A DNA stretch of 6,599 bases from an uncultured Xanthobacteraceae bacterium (GTDB lineage: Bacteria > Pseudomonadota > Alphaproteobacteria > Rhizobiales > Xanthobacteraceae): positions 1-6,599 of the forward strand of contig CATPBC010000303.1 of NCBI GenBank assembly GCA_955652195.1, in the 5' to 3' direction. Shown here in pieces: positions 5,864 through 6,599 of the stretch; within the stretch, counting starts at the first letter, position 1; each line of letters starts with the position of its first letter. The position numbers and the translations under genes are program-made. The notes beneath the pieces were generated by a model. The model did no database searches. It had not been told where the DNA came from and worked only from the letters and a program-made list of their open reading frames with translations.

Positions 5864-6599
5864 ATGGCCCAAAAAATTGAACTCGGTCTCGATACATTCG
5901 GTGACATTCAGGCCGGGCCCGACGGCCAATTGTTGGGCCATGCGCAAGTCATCCGCAACGTGATCGACGAAGCGGTGCTCGCTGACGAAGTCGACGTGCA
6001 TTGTATCGGACTCGGGGAGCATCATCGGCTGGATTTTGCCATATCCTCTCCGGAGGTCCTCCTCGCCGCAATCGCCTCACGGACCAAGCGCATTCACCTC
6101 GCCTCGTCCGTGACGGTGCTATCGTCCGACGATCCCATCCGGGTGTTTGAGCGGTTCTCGACAGTCAATGCGGTATCAAACGGCCGTGCCGAGGTGATCC
6201 TTGGGCGCGGCTCCTTTACCGAGTCCTTTCCGCTGTTCGGTTACGATCTATCGGATTACGAGGCGCTATTCGACGATAAGCTCGATCTGTTCGCTGCGCT
6301 CTTGAAGAATGAACCGATCACCTGGAAGGGCCAAACCCGCCCTCCCCTGACCAATCAGAGTGTATTTCCGCCGATCGAAACTGGCACGCTGAAAACCTGG
6401 ATCGGCGTCGGCGGCAGCCCGGAATCGGTCGTCCGCGCCGCGCACTACGACCTGCCACTGATGCTTGCCATCATCGGCGGCGATCCCAATCGCTTTCACC
6501 CTTATGTCGATCTCTACCACCGCGCTTTCGCGCAATTCGGCAGACCGGTTCGCGAAATCGGTGTGCACTCGCACGGTTATGTCGCCGAAACCGACGACA
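5864..6599 (+). CDS. LLM-class flavin-dependent monooxygenase, Atu2307-like subgroup (cut by right edge)
   Basis: Luciferase-like monooxygenases use reduced FMN (or F420 in some groups) and oxygen to oxidise small organic substrates. The frame is open from the ATG at 5864 to the edge and gives 245 residues; relatives have roughly 330-350, so the C-terminal third is missing. Subgroup-typical stretches are the first strand ELGLDTFGD (6-14), GEHHRLDF (51-58), SSVTVLSSDDPIRVFERF (81-98), SNGRAEVILGRGSFTESFPL (105-124) with FGYD following, WIGVGGSPESVVRAA (179-193), IIGGDP (203-208) and VHSHGYVA (234-241). These match the family around structure 2I7G from Agrobacterium. The ribosome-binding site is weak (GAGACGAAG, a few bases upstream). 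An ATG at 5851 is in another frame and closes at 5880. The gene diverges from the oxygenase operon. A role in the same pathway is inferred from position; the flavin reductase and substrate are unknown. Confidence 0.9.
   Translation, partial: MAQKIELGLDTFGDIQAGPDGQLLGHAQVIRNVIDEAVLADEVDVHCIGLGEHHRLDFAISSPEVLLAAIASRTKRIHLASSVTVLSSDDPIRVFERFSTVNAVSNGRAEVILGRGSFTESFPLFGYDLSDYEALFDDKLDLFAALLKNEPITWKGQTRPPLTNQSVFPPIETGTLKTWIGVGGSPESVVRAAHYDLPLMLAIIGGDPNRFHPYVDLYHRAFAQFGRPVREIGVHSHGYVAETDD

Noticed and set aside
5851..5880. Nine-codon mini-frame overlapping the start of the flavin monooxygenase (possible leader peptide)
   Set aside because: The nearest GGAG is about 14 bases upstream, which is too far, and the peptide (MRRSYGPKN) shows no attenuator-like codon run. 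Probably chance.
6266..6574. Minus-strand open frame (102 residues) opposite the flavin monooxygenase
   Set aside because: The plus-strand frame carries clear LLM motifs throughout; the antisense frame has no recognisable features.

Overview
The window is a compact catabolic-type gene cluster from a moderately GC-rich alphaproteobacterium. Rhizobiales such as Bradyrhizobium or Rhodopseudomonas relatives are my best guess, because the protein wording and the pairing of LIV-type transporters with oxygenases are typical there. That assignment is an inference from style, not a proven placement. Six protein genes are present. Two are cut by the window edges, and no RNA gene, insertion sequence or CRISPR array is visible.

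Five genes lie on the minus strand and read from right to left as one probable operon. They are a Rieske-type ring-hydroxylating oxygenase alpha subunit (5637-4324), a glutamine-synthetase-family ligase (4277-2778), a periplasmic substrate-binding protein of branched-chain amino acid type (2743-1571), the permease LivH (1376-459) and the permease LivM (462 to beyond the left edge). The gaps are 46, 34 and 194 bp, followed by a 4-bp ATGA overlap. The ATPase genes (livG, livF) would be expected beyond the left edge. The only long gap in the operon (1377-1570) is packed with four consecutive inverted repeats and is probably a structured intercistronic RNA that sets binding-protein versus permease expression.

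On the right, a 226-bp intergenic region (5638-5863) separates the operon from a divergent plus-strand gene. That gene (5864 to the right edge) encodes a luciferase-like flavin-dependent monooxygenase of the Atu2307-like subgroup.

Taken together, the genes look like an uptake-and-oxidise unit. An ABC transporter imports a small organic compound, a GS-like enzyme that lacks the usual ammonium-site loop may gamma-glutamylate an amine, and a Rieske oxygenase and perhaps the flavin monooxygenase oxidise it. The nearest described logic is aniline or alkylamine degradation, where a GS-like gamma-glutamyl ligase precedes an oxygenase. Here the oxygenase is the single-subunit phthalate/phenoxybenzoate type, and no amidotransferase, reductase or regulator is in view. 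The substrate cannot be read from the sequence.
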